NCBI RefSeq assembly: GCF_004014805.1
Contig: NZ_ATDN01000007.1
Location: 79,718 to 143,717, forward strand
Length of the DNA: 64,000 nt
Source of the DNA: Mycolicibacterium elephantis DSM 44368
GTDB lineage: Bacteria; Actinomycetota; Actinomycetes; Mycobacteriales; Mycobacteriaceae
Direction: 5' to 3'
Shown: positions 1 to 9,031 of the stretch, piece by piece
Numbering within the stretch: position 1 is the first letter of the stretch
Layout: each line of letters starts with the position of its first letter
Made by a program: the position numbers and the translations under genes
The notes under the pieces: model-generated
Seen by the model: the letters and a program-made list of their open reading frames with translations, nothing else
The model's database searches: none
Told to the model about the DNA's origin: nothing

Positions 1-1
1 C

Positions 2-115
2 ACCGACTTCGAAGACGGGTTGCGCGCCACCATCGACTGGTACCGGAACAACGAATCGTGGTGGGGGCCGCTGAAAGACGCCACCGAGTCCAAGTACGAG
101 GGTCGTGGCCAGTGA
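2..115 (+). CDS. rmlB: dTDP-glucose 4,6-dehydratase, C-terminal end (partial)
   Basis: Only the last 37 codons are inside the window. The peptide ends in a WYRNNESWW segment followed by PLKDATESKYEGRGQ, the C-terminal signature of RmlB. The enzyme converts dTDP-glucose to dTDP-4-keto-6-deoxyglucose, the second step of dTDP-L-rhamnose synthesis, which mycobacteria need for the arabinogalactan linker. The stop codon overlaps the GTG start of rmlC (GTGA), so the two are translationally coupled. The identification rests on a short peptide plus its neighbour. Confidence 0.8.
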   Translation, partial: TDFEDGLRATIDWYRNNESWWGPLKDATESKYEGRGQ

Positions 116-717
116 AGGCGCGTGAACTCGACGTTGCAGGCGCCTGGGAGATCACCCCGCAGATACACACCGACGCCCGCGGCGCGTTCTACGAATGGTT
201 CACCGACTCCGGATTCCGGGAGTTCAGCGGGCATCGACTCGACCTGCGCCAGGCCAACTGTTCCGTCTCGTCTGCACGCGTGTTGCGCGGGCTGCACTTC
301 GCCCGGGTTCCGCCGAGCCAGGCCAAATACGTCACCTGCGTGCGCGGCAGCGTCTTCGACGTCGTGGTCGACATCCGGGTCGGCTCACCGACATTCGGGC
401 GCTGGGATGCGGTGCGGCTCGACGACCGTGACCGCCGCACGATCTACATCTCCGAGGGCCTCGGGCATGCTTTCCTTGCCCTCGAAGATGATTCGACGGT
501 GATGTATCTGTGCTCGGCACAGTACGACCCGCAGCGCGAACACACCGTCACCCCGCTGGACCCGGCCTTGGGCATCGAATGGCCGGCGATCGACGGCGAG
601 CCGATCCTGTCCGACCGCGACCGCCAGGCGCCCACCCTCGCCGAGGCCGAGGCGGCCGGGCTGCTGCCCACGTGGGCCGAGACCAAGGCGTTCGTCGAAA
701 GCCTGCGCGGGCACTGA
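112..717 (+). CDS. rmlC: dTDP-4-dehydrorhamnose 3,5-epimerase
   Basis: RmlC epimerises C3 and C5 of dTDP-4-keto-6-deoxyglucose in the cytoplasm, the third step to dTDP-L-rhamnose. I start it at the GTG at 112, which overlaps the rmlB stop and gives 201 aa, close to the usual 202. An upstream ATG at 58 would lie inside rmlB. The cupin core is visible: LRGLHF (with the catalytic-region His), the PPSQAKYV strand, VFDVVVDIRVGSPTFG, and GLGHAFLAL. RmlC ends 15 bases before the convergent mceF stop. The call is firm. Confidence 0.95.
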   Translation: MKARELDVAGAWEITPQIHTDARGAFYEWFTDSGFREFSGHRLDLRQANCSVSSARVLRGLHFARVPPSQAKYVTCVRGSVFDVVVDIRVGSPTFGRWDAVRLDDRDRRTIYISEGLGHAFLALEDDSTVMYLCSAQYDPQREHTVTPLDPALGIEWPAIDGEPILSDRDRQAPTLAEAEAAGLLPTWAETKAFVESLRGH

Positions 718-732
718 TCCGTCGCGCCGATA

Positions 733-2106
733 TCAGGGCGGCAGCAGCATGTCCTGCCACGACTTGTCCGCGGGCGCTTGCGCCGCCGGGTCGTATTCGA
801 CGGCGGCCACCGGCGGTGGCGGACTCTTGGGCGCCGGCGGCAGCTGCGGCACGGGTTGGCCCGACAGCGTGGCGTTCGGGTCGCCCTTCCAGTTGAACCC
901 CTCGTTGAGCGGCACGTACTCTTCGTCGCTCTCGCAGAACGCGACCGTGGCCGCGCGCTTGCCGGGCACCGTCTCACACGGAATGTTGCGCGCGCCACGC
1001 ACATTGAACTGCGAATCCTGCGGCACCCGGCAGTAGAGGTCACCGGCAGGCCGCTCCGGGTAATCCTCCTGCGCGGGAACCCGCCGCTGTTGGGCGGGCA
1101 GGAAACCGGTGGTGCACGGCGGCGGCAGGTTGAGGTTCAGGTTGAAGCTCAGGTACTGGCCTTTGTAGTCCTGCTTGGTGTTGAGGTTGCCGAGGACGCC
1201 TGCTTGATCGGCTTGGATGGCTTGCGGGAACACCACGAGCAATTGCTCGATGTCGTTCTGGTAGGCGAGCGCGACCTGCCCCACCGTGACGAGGTTGGCC
1301 ATCAGGATCGGCAGCGTGGGCGACAGCCGGTCCACCAGTTGGCGTCCCTGCGCGGCCGCCGGTCCGCCCTCGTCTATCACGCCCGCGACCGCCTGGTCGT
1401 GGTCACGCAGTTGGTCGGTCACCGCGGCCAATCGGGCCGCCCACGCCGTGATCGCGCCGGAGGAGTCGGACTGCGAGTCCAGCACCGGCCGGGCTTGATC
1501 GATCAGCGTCGTCAGCGCGTCCAGGTTCTCGCGGGCGTCGCTCGCAAGCGTGGTCGTTCCCTTCACGATGCGGGACAGTTCGGGACCGAGCCCGCCGACG
1601 GCGGTGTACGACTCATCGATGACGGTCTGGAGGTTGTCCCGAGGTATCGCGTGCAGGCCTTCGTTTGCGGCGGCGAGCAGTGTGTTGATATCGGGTGGAA
1701 CGGACGTGTCGGCGAGCGGAATCACGTCGCCGTTCTTCAGTGGCGGCGCGGAGCCGTTGCGCGGCAACAGGAGTACGTAGGACTCGCCGACCGCCGACTG
1801 GCTGTGCACCTGCGCTTCGAGGTCCGACGGTATGTCGATCCCCGAGTTCAGCGACAACACCGCCTCAACGCCGCTGTCGGACAGCCGCACCGACCGCACC
1901 TGGCCGACTTTCGTGCCCCGATAGGTGACGTTGGCGGTTTCGTAGAGCCCACCGGATTTCGGTAGTTCGAGCGTCACCGTGTACTGGCCGACACCGAACA
2001 TGGTGGCGGGCAGTCTCATGAAGTGCAGCGTCATCAACGCGACCGCGCCGACCGCGACCACCGCGAAGATGGCCAACTGTATTTGAACCCGTCGATTCAC
2101 TCGCAT
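733..2106 (-). CDS. mceF: Mce family protein MceF
   Basis: Last gene of the mce operon, 457 aa. Mce proteins form a periplasm-spanning tube that carries lipids to the YrbE permease. An N-terminal membrane anchor (about residues 8-28) is followed by the MCE/MlaD domain (about 40-120, with TYRGTKVGQVRSV), a long helical region (about 140-320), and a Pro-rich tail after 390 ending KSWQDMLLPP. It starts one base after the mceE stop. The long open frame on the opposite strand is a codon-bias shadow. I cannot tell from sequence alone which numbered mce operon this is. Confidence 0.93.
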   Translation of the reverse strand: MRVNRRVQIQLAIFAVVAVGAVALMTLHFMRLPATMFGVGQYTVTLELPKSGGLYETANVTYRGTKVGQVRSVRLSDSGVEAVLSLNSGIDIPSDLEAQVHSQSAVGESYVLLLPRNGSAPPLKNGDVIPLADTSVPPDINTLLAAANEGLHAIPRDNLQTVIDESYTAVGGLGPELSRIVKGTTTLASDARENLDALTTLIDQARPVLDSQSDSSGAITAWAARLAAVTDQLRDHDQAVAGVIDEGGPAAAQGRQLVDRLSPTLPILMANLVTVGQVALAYQNDIEQLLVVFPQAIQADQAGVLGNLNTKQDYKGQYLSFNLNLNLPPPCTTGFLPAQQRRVPAQEDYPERPAGDLYCRVPQDSQFNVRGARNIPCETVPGKRAATVAFCESDEEYVPLNEGFNWKGDPNATLSGQPVPQLPPAPKSPPPPVAAVEYDPAAQAPADKSWQDMLLPP

Positions 2107-2107
2107 G

Positions 2108-3265
2108 TCACGGCCCCTGATCCCACCGATAGGGGATGGCGAGCGGGTTGCCTTGGTGGTGGGGTCCGCCCGCCATGCAGGGGCTGGGGAACTGCCCGAT
2201 GGTTCGGCCCCACTGCAACTCCAGTTCGGTCAGGTCACACTCCCACCGGGTGCCGGTGAACAACCCCTGATCGATCCGGCTCAGCGTGAGGTCGACGATC
2301 GCGGTCAGGTTGGCGTAGTCGCCGCGTTGGAAGTTCTCGAAGGTCTCGTTCGGAAAGGGGAAGGTCGCCAACAGGCTGAGGGACCGCGTGAGGCTGGTGC
2401 CGGCGTTGGCCAGCGACTCCAGGACGGGGCCGACGTCGTGTAGCTCCCGGACCAGGTTCTCCTTCGTCTGGTTGACCGAATCAACCGTCAGCGCACTGAA
2501 TTTGGCGAGACCGTCGGCCGCTGCCACCAGGTTGTCCCGCTCGGCGTTGAGCACCTCGAGCGCATCCGGAACGGTGGCCAGAGCCCGGTCCAGCACCGGC
2601 TGCTGTGCGGCGAACCGTCCGACCAGACGGTTCAGGCTGTCGGTGGCGGCGATGATGTCGTCCATTTGGTGGTTGAGGTGGCCGGTGAATACGTTCAACT
2701 GCTCGATCACGCTTCGCACATCCTGCTCACGGTCCCGAAACGCGGTCGAGAGCGCTTCGGCGATGTCGTGCACCTGGCCGACGCCGCCGCCGTTGAGCAC
2801 CATCGACAACGCCGCCAACGTCTGCTCGGTGCTCGGATAGCTGCCGCCGCGCGACAGCGGAATCAGCGAGCCGTCGTGCAACCTGCCCGTCGGCGGTTCG
2901 TCGGTCGGCGGCGCGAGTTCGATGTGCAGCGAACCGAGCAGGCTGGTGGCGCCGATCTTGGCGGTGGCATTGGCGGGCAGCTCGACGTCGCCGTTGAGCC
3001 TCATGGTCACCAGGGCGTGCCAATCCTGGCGTTCGATTCTCGAGACATGCCCGACGGGGACATCCGCCACGCGGACCCGGGAATTCGGTTGCAGATTATT
3101 GACGTCGGGCAGTTGGGCCTGGACCTCGAACGAGTTGGGCCCCTTGCCCTGCACGCCCGGCAGCGGCAGCGAGTTGAGCCCCTGCCAGCCGCAGCCGGTC
3201 GCGGCCAGCAATGTCAGGACCGTGAGCACGATCGCTGCCGTGCGGTGTGTGCGCCGCGGTGTCAT
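2108..3265 (-). CDS. mceE: Mce family lipoprotein MceE
   Basis: 385 aa. The N-terminus has Arg/His residues, a hydrophobic stretch and a lipobox ending ATGC, so Cys25 should be lipidated after signal peptidase II cleavage; the E position is normally the lipoprotein of mce operons. The MCE domain follows (about 45-125, with VRVADVPVGHVSRI and the TSLLGSLHIEL strand), then a helical region. The ATG overlaps the mceD stop (ATGA). It probably anchors the Mce complex at the outer leaflet of the plasma membrane. No abnormality is seen. Confidence 0.93.
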   Translation of the reverse strand: MTPRRTHRTAAIVLTVLTLLAATGCGWQGLNSLPLPGVQGKGPNSFEVQAQLPDVNNLQPNSRVRVADVPVGHVSRIERQDWHALVTMRLNGDVELPANATAKIGATSLLGSLHIELAPPTDEPPTGRLHDGSLIPLSRGGSYPSTEQTLAALSMVLNGGGVGQVHDIAEALSTAFRDREQDVRSVIEQLNVFTGHLNHQMDDIIAATDSLNRLVGRFAAQQPVLDRALATVPDALEVLNAERDNLVAAADGLAKFSALTVDSVNQTKENLVRELHDVGPVLESLANAGTSLTRSLSLLATFPFPNETFENFQRGDYANLTAIVDLTLSRIDQGLFTGTRWECDLTELELQWGRTIGQFPSPCMAGGPHHQGNPLAIPYRWDQGP

Positions 3266-4524
3266 GACCCACCGCCATGAGGCACCATCATCCCCTGCAG
3301 GCCGTCAGCTGGGTCGGCGGCGACCGTCTCGGCGGGCGGCTCAGACACCGGTGTCGGAACGTGGTCGGGTCGCATCCAGTCCTCGCTGTAGGTGACCTCG
3401 TTCGGCCGCGCCTGCGCGCCGACGAACGGATTCAGCCCCAACGGAGGGAAGTTGTACTGGCGGTTCTTCACGATGGGCGCCAGATACTGCGCGCACAGCT
3501 TCGCCGATTGCTCGCCCCCCAGCCGGGACGCGGATTGGATTGCGCCACATAGGAAAGACACCGGGTTGGCGAAGTTGTTGACGGCGAGCGCACCGGTCAT
3601 CGACCCGTTGGCGGGCTCGTACATGTTGTTGAAGTTCTGCAAGACGGTCGGGGCGATGTGCAGTGTCTGCTTGATGTCGTCGATGCTGTCGACGAGTGCA
3701 CCGGTGATCGACGTCAACCTGTCCGACGCGGTGCCGATCACCTCGGTGTGTTCGGCGGCGAAGTCGCGCACGTCAACGACCACGGCGTTCAGTTCCTCGG
3801 CGGCGCGGCCCACCTTGTCCGGGTCGTCGGCGAGCACCGCCGACACGGCGGCGAGGTTGTGGTTGAGCTGTTCGAGCAGATCGGCACTGTCGCGCAGCGC
3901 GGAGACCAACGTGGCGAGGTTCTTGGTCGTGGCGAAGACGTCGTCGCTCTGATCGGCGAGGGTCGTCACCGTGCGCGACAGTTTGACGATGGCGTCGCGG
4001 ATGGTGGGCCCTTGTCCGCGCACGTTGTCCGCGGCGGTGTTGATGAGGGCTCCGAGCGTGCTCACGCCGCCAGGCTCAGTGGGTTTCAACAGTTCCGTCA
4101 CCCGCTCGAGTTGCGTGCGCAGGTCGTCCCACTCGACCGGCACCGCGGTGCGGTCGAGCGGGATCACCGCGCCGTCGCCGAGCGTGGGTCCCCCGCGATA
4201 GGGCGGTACCAGCTGGATGGCCCGACCCGTCACCAGCTGGGGTGACAGGATCACCGCCTTGGCGTCGGCGGGAACCCGGTACTTGCTGTCGATCGAGAAG
4301 GAGACCTTGGCCTGCTCGGGCTGCGGCTCGATCTTCTCGACCTTGCCGACCGACACGCCCCGGATCCACACATGGTCACCGGCGAACAGCCCGGTGGTGG
4401 TTTCGAAGTAGGCGACCACCGTCATTCGCGCGTTCCGATCGGGCAACCGCGCGGCCGTGAAGAGACCCGCACCGAGCATGAGCACAAGGGCGAGCGCCAA
4501 CGGGCTCCGCCATTGGCGCGTCAC
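3262..4524 (-). CDS. mceD: Mce family protein MceD
   Basis: 420 aa from a GTG that overlaps the mceC stop (GTGA). There is one N-terminal membrane helix (about 8-24). The MCE domain covers about 35-115 with GLFAGDHVWIRGVSVGKVEKI and the SPQLVTGRAIQLVPPY strand. A helical domain rich in heptad-like Leu/Val follows to about 300, then a C-terminal extension that ends Gly-rich. It is expected to be one of six different Mce subunits in the periplasmic lipid channel. Confidence 0.93.
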   Translation of the reverse strand: MTRQWRSPLALALVLMLGAGLFTAARLPDRNARMTVVAYFETTTGLFAGDHVWIRGVSVGKVEKIEPQPEQAKVSFSIDSKYRVPADAKAVILSPQLVTGRAIQLVPPYRGGPTLGDGAVIPLDRTAVPVEWDDLRTQLERVTELLKPTEPGGVSTLGALINTAADNVRGQGPTIRDAIVKLSRTVTTLADQSDDVFATTKNLATLVSALRDSADLLEQLNHNLAAVSAVLADDPDKVGRAAEELNAVVVDVRDFAAEHTEVIGTASDRLTSITGALVDSIDDIKQTLHIAPTVLQNFNNMYEPANGSMTGALAVNNFANPVSFLCGAIQSASRLGGEQSAKLCAQYLAPIVKNRQYNFPPLGLNPFVGAQARPNEVTYSEDWMRPDHVPTPVSEPPAETVAADPADGLQGMMVPHGGGS

Positions 4525-5753
4525 GGCTGTGCTCCCGGCTGTGGCGCCGGCGGCCCCGGTGGCGGACCGCCGGGAGGTGGTGGCGGCGGCGGTTCGCGAT
4601 AGGGGTATCGCGGATCGCCGGGCTTGCCGGTGATCGCATCGGGCAACGTCAGCCTCGGCTCGCCGCCCTGACCGGTCCGCGGATACGGCATCGGCAGCGC
4701 CGGGGTCCCGGGCTGGCCGATCTGCGGATCGGTCAACTCGGAGGGCAACAACGTGGCCGGGTCCAGTCCGAGGTCGGAGAAGGCGGCATCAACGAACGGC
4801 TGGACGAACTGACCCGGAAGCAGGTTGGCCACATATGCCTTGAAAAACGGCCCGGAGGACAGTGATTCACCGAGCGACATCACGTAGGTGTTGATCAGCT
4901 TGATGGCCTGCTGCAGCCGCTCCTTGCGGTCGTCGACGATCTCGAGTACCCCGTTGAGCTTGTCCAGCGCCGGCTTCAGCTGCGCTCGGTTCTCGGAGAT
5001 GAACGCCTTCAGCTGTTTTGACACCGCCGAGATGTTTCCCCATATCTGATCCAGTGCCGCGCTCTGCGTGCGCAGTTGCGCCAGCAGCGCATTGGTGTCG
5101 CGCACCAGGCCCGCGATCTGGTCCGCGCGATTGGCGAGCACCGACGTCGCCGCGGCGGCGTTCTTGAGCAGGCTGCGCAGCTGCGCGTCGCGGGAGTCGA
5201 GCGTCTTCGCGAGGCGAGACACCCCGGCCACCGCCTCCCGCAGGGCAGGCGGTGTGTCAGAGAAGGTCTGCGCCAACGTCGCCAACGAGTCCGACAACTG
5301 GTTGGTGTTCACCCCGCTGATCGTGGTCGCCAGATCACCCAGGGCGTCCGGCAACTGATACGGCGACGTCGTCCGATCGAGCGGAATGGCACCCTCGAGC
5401 CGGCCGTCCCCGCGCGGCGTCACATCGACGATCTTGGCGCCCAGCAGGCTCTTGGTCTTGATCGCGGCCTCGGTGCGCGACCCCATCCGGACGTCCTCAC
5501 CGATCTTGAAGGTGACCAGTACGCCGGCCGGCTCCAGGTCGATGCTCAGCACGTTGCCCACCGGATAACCGGAGACTTCGACCACGGCACCGTTTCTCAG
5601 CCCGCTGGCGTCGGCGAAATAGGCCGAGTAGACCTCCCCGGTGCTGAGAAAGGGCAGCCGTTGGTATTGAAGCGCCGCCACCACGACCGCGGACACGGCG
5701 AGCACACCGATGCCGCCGATCAGTATCGGATTGCGTTCCGCGAACGACTTCAC
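4521..5753 (-). CDS. mceC: Mce family protein MceC
   Basis: 410 aa if started at the GTG at 5753, which overlaps the mceB stop (GTGA) and places the membrane anchor (about 10-28) right at the N-terminus; a longer open frame runs back into mceB and is not credible. The MCE domain (about 38-115) contains ASGLRNGAVVEVSGYPVG and KTKSLLGAKIVDV. A helical region follows, then an unusual Pro/Gly tail with seven consecutive prolines before the stop. Such proline-rich tails are known for the C subunit of mycobacterial Mce sets. Confidence 0.92.
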   Translation of the reverse strand: MKSFAERNPILIGGIGVLAVSAVVVAALQYQRLPFLSTGEVYSAYFADASGLRNGAVVEVSGYPVGNVLSIDLEPAGVLVTFKIGEDVRMGSRTEAAIKTKSLLGAKIVDVTPRGDGRLEGAIPLDRTTSPYQLPDALGDLATTISGVNTNQLSDSLATLAQTFSDTPPALREAVAGVSRLAKTLDSRDAQLRSLLKNAAAATSVLANRADQIAGLVRDTNALLAQLRTQSAALDQIWGNISAVSKQLKAFISENRAQLKPALDKLNGVLEIVDDRKERLQQAIKLINTYVMSLGESLSSGPFFKAYVANLLPGQFVQPFVDAAFSDLGLDPATLLPSELTDPQIGQPGTPALPMPYPRTGQGGEPRLTLPDAITGKPGDPRYPYREPPPPPPPGGPPPGPPAPQPGAQP

Positions 5754-6775
5754 TTGGGCGCGCACCTCCCGGTGCTCTGACCAACCACCTTCACGTACAC
5801 AGGCTGTCCCCCTTTGCCGTTGAGTTTCAGCACCACGTCGCACAGGTAGAAGCTGAAGTAGTCGCCGTACATCCCCTGCCGGACCAGCGCCCGGTACTTG
5901 TCCGGCAGGGTGTTGATCAGGTTGTCGAGGTAGTCGCGGTCCGCCATCGCGATCTCGGCCACGCGGTCGGTCTCCTGCACCACCTTCCGGAACGGCGCCC
6001 GCGACTTGGCCAACAGGTCGGCGAGCGAGCCTGCAGCGGCGTTGGTGTGGGCCACCGCGTTGGAGACGTGGGTTCGGCGCTCCGCCAGCCGATTGATCAG
6101 CTCAGAGAGCGAAGCCACCGCCGTGTCGAGTCGATCGCTCTGCCCACCAAGGGATCCCAGCACGACGTTGAGGTTGTCGATGACCTGCCCGATCAACACA
6201 TCGCGATCGGCCAACGCGTTGGTCAGCACCGCTGCTTGGTCGAGAAACGACCCGATGGCCGGCCCCTGTCCTTGAAATGCCGCGATCAACTCCTCGCTGA
6301 GGCTGTTGACCTGCTCCGGATCGAGGGCTCGAAACAGCGGTTTGAACCCGCCGATCACCGCGTCCAGGTCCAGCGCCGGTTCGGTGCGGGTCGGCGGGAT
6401 GGTCTGCCCGGGCTGTAGCGCCTTGGTGCCACCGGCCCCCTCCGTCAACGCGAGGTAGCGGTCACCAATCAGGTTGTCGTACCGGATCACCGCACGTGAG
6501 CCTTCGGTGAGAACCACCGACTTGTCTACCGAGAATCCCACCCGCACCGTCGCATCGGGGTTGATCGAGATGTCATTGACCTTGCCCACCTCCACCCCGG
6601 CGATCCGTACGGTCGTCCCTTTCCGCAGATTCGAGACGTTGGTGAACTCGGCGTAGTAGCCGTCGCCCGAGCCGAAGCGGAACTCTCCGAAGGTCACCAG
6701 CAGTAGGAACCCGACGAGCGAGCAGGCGGTCAGCCAGACGGCAAACCGCCAGATCACGCCCTTTAGGCTACTCAC
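5750..6775 (-). CDS. mceB: Mce family protein MceB
   Basis: 341 aa from a GTG with a good AGGGAGAG ribosome site just upstream. The N-terminal helix spans about 8-28. The MCE domain (about 38-118) contains VSNLRKGTTVRIAGVEVGKV and YDNLIGDRYLAL. B is usually the shortest Mce subunit and lacks the long C-terminal extension, as here. It begins 28 bases after mceA, the only sizeable gap among the mce genes, so independent ribosome loading at this point is plausible. Confidence 0.93.
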   Translation of the reverse strand: MSSLKGVIWRFAVWLTACSLVGFLLLVTFGEFRFGSGDGYYAEFTNVSNLRKGTTVRIAGVEVGKVNDISINPDATVRVGFSVDKSVVLTEGSRAVIRYDNLIGDRYLALTEGAGGTKALQPGQTIPPTRTEPALDLDAVIGGFKPLFRALDPEQVNSLSEELIAAFQGQGPAIGSFLDQAAVLTNALADRDVLIGQVIDNLNVVLGSLGGQSDRLDTAVASLSELINRLAERRTHVSNAVAHTNAAAGSLADLLAKSRAPFRKVVQETDRVAEIAMADRDYLDNLINTLPDKYRALVRQGMYGDYFSFYLCDVVLKLNGKGGQPVYVKVVGQSTGRCAPK

Positions 6776-6803
6776 GTTCTCTCCCTTGCGATTTCAGGTT
6801 GGT

Positions 6804-8165
6804 CTATGGCGGGTTAGCGCCCATTGGTGTGGGATTCGGTTCCGGCGGTGGCACTCCCGGCCACAGAGGCGTCCCGTCGGGTCCGTACCACGGCGCGCCG
6901 TATGGCGGCGCCCCGGGAGCGGTGATCGGGCCGATCGCCGGACCCGGGATGCATTGCCGGATGCTGGGGGGTTCCGGCACCGCACGGGTCACCGGCAGGT
7001 AGTTCGCCCAACAGGGATGTCCGATACCGGGATTGGGCCGGATGTCCAGGCCTGTGCCCCAACCGGTATTGGTGATGAGCTGGCGCACCGGGAAGTTCTT
7101 GGTCGCATCCGGAAGCGAACCGCATCCGGGTTGCCCGCCGGGTCCGCCCTTGGCCGCGACGATCGGCAGATGTTCCGGATAGGTGTAGGCGTCGTTCCCC
7201 AGCAACAGGGCGACATCCAGTTGCAGGGTGCGGCCGTCGCCGCCCCACGCCGCGTAGCCCCCGTTCTCCAGATACCATGTCGCTCCCTGCAGGAAGCAGG
7301 TGTACACGGGGTTGTGGTGGAGCAGCAGACCCGTGGTGGGCTGCAGGGTGTTGACGGCGTCGACGAAGTCGTCCTTGCTCGTGACGAGCAGGTTGGTGCC
7401 GGCTTCGGTGAAGCCGACCACGTTGAGCAGCAACGCATCCAGTGCGCTTTCGTGCTCGGTGACGGTGGTGCTCGTCGTGCTGACGGCATCCAGGATGGCG
7501 ACGATGTCTTCGGCGGCGTCGTCGTAGGTGTCGGTGAAGTTCTTCAACGAGCGCCAGTTGGCGCCGATGGTCTCGCTGCGTTCGTTGAGGGCCAGCAGCA
7601 CCTGGTTGAGATCGGTGATGGACTGCCCCATCCGTTCACCCTGTCCACGGACCCCGTCGGCCACGGCGGTCAGCACCGCGTTCAGCTTCAGCGGATCGAT
7701 CATGTCGAGTAGGTCGACGACGTTCTCGAACACGGTGTTGACCTCCGTGCTGACCCGGTCCGCATGCAACACCGCACCTGCGGTCAGCCGTTCGGGGCTC
7801 GGATCCGACGGATACACCAGCTCAACGAATTTCGTTCCGAACGCGGTGGTCGCGCTGATCTGGGCCGTGACGTTCGCCGGGATGTAGCGGACCTGGTCGG
7901 GGTCGAGTTCCAGCTTCAGGCTCGTCCGGTTCTCGTCGTTGCTCAACCTGCTGACACGGCCGACCCGCACCCCGCGCAGCATCACGTCGGCGTCGGTCTC
8001 CATCACCAGCCCCGCGCGTTCTGAGGTGAGCGTGACTCCCACGTAGGACCGGAACGTGCCCCGGAAGGCCGCCGTGGACCCGAACAGGAACACCGCGATC
8101 ACCGCAAGCAGGATCAACGTCCACCACCCGGTGGAGACGCGGTGTGTTCCTGCCCTGCGGTTCAT
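6804..8165 (-). CDS. mceA: Mce family protein MceA
   Basis: 453 aa. The N-terminal anchor (about 13-33) is followed by an MCE domain (about 38-120, with DVMLRGVRVGRVSRL and FGTKFVELVYP), the helical domain, and a C-terminal Pro/Gly-rich tail from about 400. The A subunit is the one linked to host-cell entry in M. tuberculosis Mce1 and to sterol import in Mce4; which substrate applies here is unknown. It starts four bases after yrbEB, in the normal yrbEA-yrbEB-mceA order. Confidence 0.93.
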   Translation of the reverse strand: MNRRAGTHRVSTGWWTLILLAVIAVFLFGSTAAFRGTFRSYVGVTLTSERAGLVMETDADVMLRGVRVGRVSRLSNDENRTSLKLELDPDQVRYIPANVTAQISATTAFGTKFVELVYPSDPSPERLTAGAVLHADRVSTEVNTVFENVVDLLDMIDPLKLNAVLTAVADGVRGQGERMGQSITDLNQVLLALNERSETIGANWRSLKNFTDTYDDAAEDIVAILDAVSTTSTTVTEHESALDALLLNVVGFTEAGTNLLVTSKDDFVDAVNTLQPTTGLLLHHNPVYTCFLQGATWYLENGGYAAWGGDGRTLQLDVALLLGNDAYTYPEHLPIVAAKGGPGGQPGCGSLPDATKNFPVRQLITNTGWGTGLDIRPNPGIGHPCWANYLPVTRAVPEPPSIRQCIPGPAIGPITAPGAPPYGAPWYGPDGTPLWPGVPPPEPNPTPMGANPP

Positions 8166-8169
8166 GTCC

Positions 8170-9024
8170 CTATGCCGCCAGGTGGAAGTTGCCGGACTGG
8201 CCGTAAATCGCCAGCGTCATAACCACAATCAGCAGCGACGCGACGACCATCGACGCCCGCACCGCCCGGCCGACCGCCTCCCCCACCCCTGAGGGCCCGC
8301 CGCTCGCCGTGTAGCCGTAGTAGGTGCACATCAGCATGATCATCAGTGCCACCGCGGCGACTTCCCCGATCGACCACAGCACGTCGGTGGGGTGGAGATA
8401 GGTGTAGAAGTAGTGGTCGTAGACGCCGGACCCCTGTCCGTAGATGGCGGTGGTGCCGACGCGGGCGGCGAGGTACGCCGTCATCAGGCCGACACAGAAG
8501 AGCGGCACCGCCACGATCACGCCGGCCAGCACCCGGGTCGATGCGAGGTAGCTGACGCTGCGGATGCCGATCGCCTCCAGGGCGTCGATCTCCTCGTTGA
8601 TCCGCATGGCCCCCAATTGCGCGGTGCTGCCGGCGCCGACGGTGGCCGCCAACGCGACCATCACCGTGCCCGGCTGGATTTCGCGCGTGTTGAAGAAGGC
8701 GGATGCGAAGCCCGTGAGGGCCTCCACCCCCACGGATGCCAGTTGGTTGTAGCCCTGCACCGCGACGATCGCACCGGTGGTGATCGTCAGGAACGCCACA
8801 ATCACCACCGTGCCGCCGATCACCGCGAGCGCGCCGCTGCCGAGGCCCATCTGTGCGATCACCCGCAGCAGTTCGCTGCGGTAGTTGACTACGGCGTCGG
8901 GGATTCCGGCCAATGTGGTGGCGTAGAACCGGGTTTGGGCACCGATGCGGTGCCATTCGCCGACTGCGCTGTTGCCCAGTCGTCGCAGCCGCGGATGAAG
9001 CGTGCTCGGAACACCGACTGTCAT
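8170..9024 (-). CDS. yrbEB: YrbE family Mce permease, B subunit
   Basis: 284 aa integral membrane protein homologous to MlaE/YrbE permeases. With its partner YrbEA and a shared MceG-type ATPase encoded elsewhere it should form the ABC core of the lipid importer. About five hydrophobic segments are visible. The conserved cytoplasmic loop reads QLGAMRINEEIDALEAIGI, the EExDAL motif that contacts the ATPase. A second conserved segment, GGPSGVGEAVGRAV, lies near the C-terminus. It starts seven bases after yrbEA. Confidence 0.93.
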   Translation of the reverse strand: MTVGVPSTLHPRLRRLGNSAVGEWHRIGAQTRFYATTLAGIPDAVVNYRSELLRVIAQMGLGSGALAVIGGTVVIVAFLTITTGAIVAVQGYNQLASVGVEALTGFASAFFNTREIQPGTVMVALAATVGAGSTAQLGAMRINEEIDALEAIGIRSVSYLASTRVLAGVIVAVPLFCVGLMTAYLAARVGTTAIYGQGSGVYDHYFYTYLHPTDVLWSIGEVAAVALMIMLMCTYYGYTASGGPSGVGEAVGRAVRASMVVASLLIVVMTLAIYGQSGNFHLAA

Positions 9025-9031
9025 GGGCCAC

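Noticed and set aside
778..1965. Long open frame (395 codons) on the plus strand over mceF
   Set aside because: Arg/His/Gly-rich translation with no recognisable domain, fully antisense to a clear Mce protein; typical of high-G+C shadow frames.
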